From positions 1 to 6,409 of the forward strand of contig QHUV01000157.1 in assembly GCA_003222065.1 (NCBI GenBank): DNA of 6,409 bases, read 5' to 3'. Positions 5,603 through 6,409 of the stretch are shown here, piece after piece. Numbering within the stretch: the stretch's first letter is position 1; every line of letters begins with the position of its first letter. This DNA is from Gemmatimonadota bacterium. GTDB lineage: Bacteria; Gemmatimonadota; Gemmatimonadetes; Gemmatimonadales; Gemmatimonadaceae. Under the pieces are notes generated by a model. That model did no database searches. It saw only the letters and a program-made list of their open reading frames with translations, and was not told the DNA's origin. The translations under genes and the position numbers were made by a program.

Positions 5603-6409
5603 TTACGGTATCGCGAACGCCACGTACGCGTCCCCCGATCGCGTCCCTAGCTTGCCTCCACCGGCCGCGATCACCACGTACTGCCTTCCACGCACCGCGA
5701 AGGTGCTCGGTGTCGCGTAGCCGGCCGCTGGCAGCGTCGTCTCCCACAGCAGCTTGCCGGTCGCCTTGTCGAAGGCGCGGAACTTCTCGTCCTCCGTGGC
5801 GGCGATGAAGAGCAGCCCACCGGCGGTGACGATCGGGCCACCGTACTGCTCCGTTCCCGTGGCATTCCCGGTCAGGCCCGGATGCTCGCCAAGTGGAATG
5901 CGCCAGCGGTATTCGCCGGTGTTGAGGTCGATCGCGCTCAGCGTCCCCCACGGCGGCTTGATCGCGGGCAGGCCAGCGGAATCTCTCCACCGCTCGTAGC
6001 CAACGAACTCGTAAGGCGCTTTGGCTTTCTCGTGTTGGGCCGCGTTCGGCGTTGCCGTGAATCGCTTGCCTACGAGGTAGGAGATGACGGCGCTCTTCTC
6101 GTCGTCCGGCAGATTCACGAACGACGGCATGAATCCTCGACCGAAGTTGAGCACCTGCTGAACCTGCTCCGGCGAGAGACGCTTGCCGACCTCGACGAGC
6201 GATGGCGCCCGCTCGCGACCGCGCCGGTCCGGCGCGTGGCAGCTCGCGCACACGGCGCCGTACACCGCCGCGCCGGTGCGGGGGACTGCCGTCGGAGGCG
6301 GAAGCTTCGCCGGCTCCCGCATCGCGGCGATCCAGGGGACGTCGCTCGCGTTGACATAGAGCACGCCCGTCTCTCGATCGACAGCCGCACCGCCCCACTC
6401 GCCGCCCCC
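5603..6409 (-). CDS. PQQ-dependent dehydrogenase with haem c domain, C-terminal part
   Basis: The frame is open from the right edge, with no start codon needed, down to TAA 5605-5603; 268 residues are visible and the N-terminal part lies outside. It begins GGGEWGGAAVDRETGVLYVN, a beta-propeller blade typical of quinoprotein alcohol/glucose dehydrogenases. A cytochrome c domain follows: CASCH at visible residues 54-58 (6250-6236) for covalent haem, and Met94 in GRGFMPSF as the probable axial ligand. Then the propeller resumes: LSAIDLNTGEYRWRIPLGE, a 'GGPIVTAGGLLFIAATED' blade, 'FRAFDKATGKLLWETTLP', and the C-terminal closing strands 'TFAVRGRQYVVIAAGGGK'. This insertion of a haem c domain into the propeller is a known arrangement in periplasmic quinoproteins that oxidise sugars or alcohols and pass electrons to the respiratory chain. 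The substrate is unresolved because the active-site blades lie beyond the edge. It converges on the barrel gene across the fold-back element. Confidence 0.93.
   Translation of the reverse strand, partial: GGGEWGGAAVDRETGVLYVNASDVPWIAAMREPAKLPPPTAVPRTGAAVYGAVCASCHAPDRRGRERAPSLVEVGKRLSPEQVQQVLNFGRGFMPSFVNLPDDEKSAVISYLVGKRFTATPNAAQHEKAKAPYEFVGYERWRDSAGLPAIKPPWGTLSAIDLNTGEYRWRIPLGEHPGLTGNATGTEQYGGPIVTAGGLLFIAATEDEKFRAFDKATGKLLWETTLPAAGYATPSTFAVRGRQYVVIAAGGGKLGTRSGDAYVAFAIP

Noticed and set aside
5550..6398. 282-codon minus-strand open frame overlapping the quinoprotein
   Set aside because: It is the neighbouring frame of the quinoprotein, which carries CXXCH and propeller motifs; the alternative is Arg-rich with no domain.

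Overview
The window is a GC-rich (roughly 64% by eye) bacterial chromosomal segment with tightly packed genes on both strands. The gene families suggest a soil-type Gemmatimonadota or a related phylum: a quinoprotein with an internal haem c domain, an exported beta-barrel-like protein, a MarR–acetyltransferase fusion and a DoxX-like membrane protein. That placement is an inference from family flavour and base composition; no rRNA or other phylogenetic marker is present.

Layout. On the minus strand from 927 down to the left edge lies a compact three-gene operon: a NUDIX hydrolase, a 111-residue protein of unknown function, and the first 34 residues of a small zinc-ribbon protein that runs off the window. 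At 1086-1311 on the plus strand is the wreck of a DoxX-like membrane protein: its first and last transmembrane parts are recognisable, but the middle is missing and the reading frame changes at the join. Convergent with it, 2214-1333 encodes a MarR regulator fused to a GNAT acetyltransferase. Its start codon sits inside a perfect 26-bp palindrome, behind a consensus -35 box. Next, on the plus strand, come a cytoplasmic alpha/beta hydrolase (2364-3455) and an exported protein of unknown function (3452-4513) whose start codon overlaps the hydrolase stop, then a separate exported beta-barrel-like protein (4628-5359). At the right edge, on the minus strand, is the C-terminal part of a PQQ-dependent dehydrogenase carrying a CXXCH haem c domain (5603 to past the edge).

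Between the last two convergent genes is a 146-bp imperfect palindrome (5406-5551) with 23-bp perfect outer arms, probably a dispersed fold-back element. Across the whole window an octamer, CGTTAGGC or its complement GCCTAACG, occurs seven times. It mostly lies inside coding sequence, on both strands and in more than one reading frame, where it forces codons such as TTA and CTA. This is far above chance and is the most unusual signal here.

The genes do not form one pathway. I see no CRISPR array, transposase, tRNA, rRNA or obvious defence system. The parts with least precedent are the octamer, the fold-back element, and the translationally coupled hydrolase/exported-protein pair.
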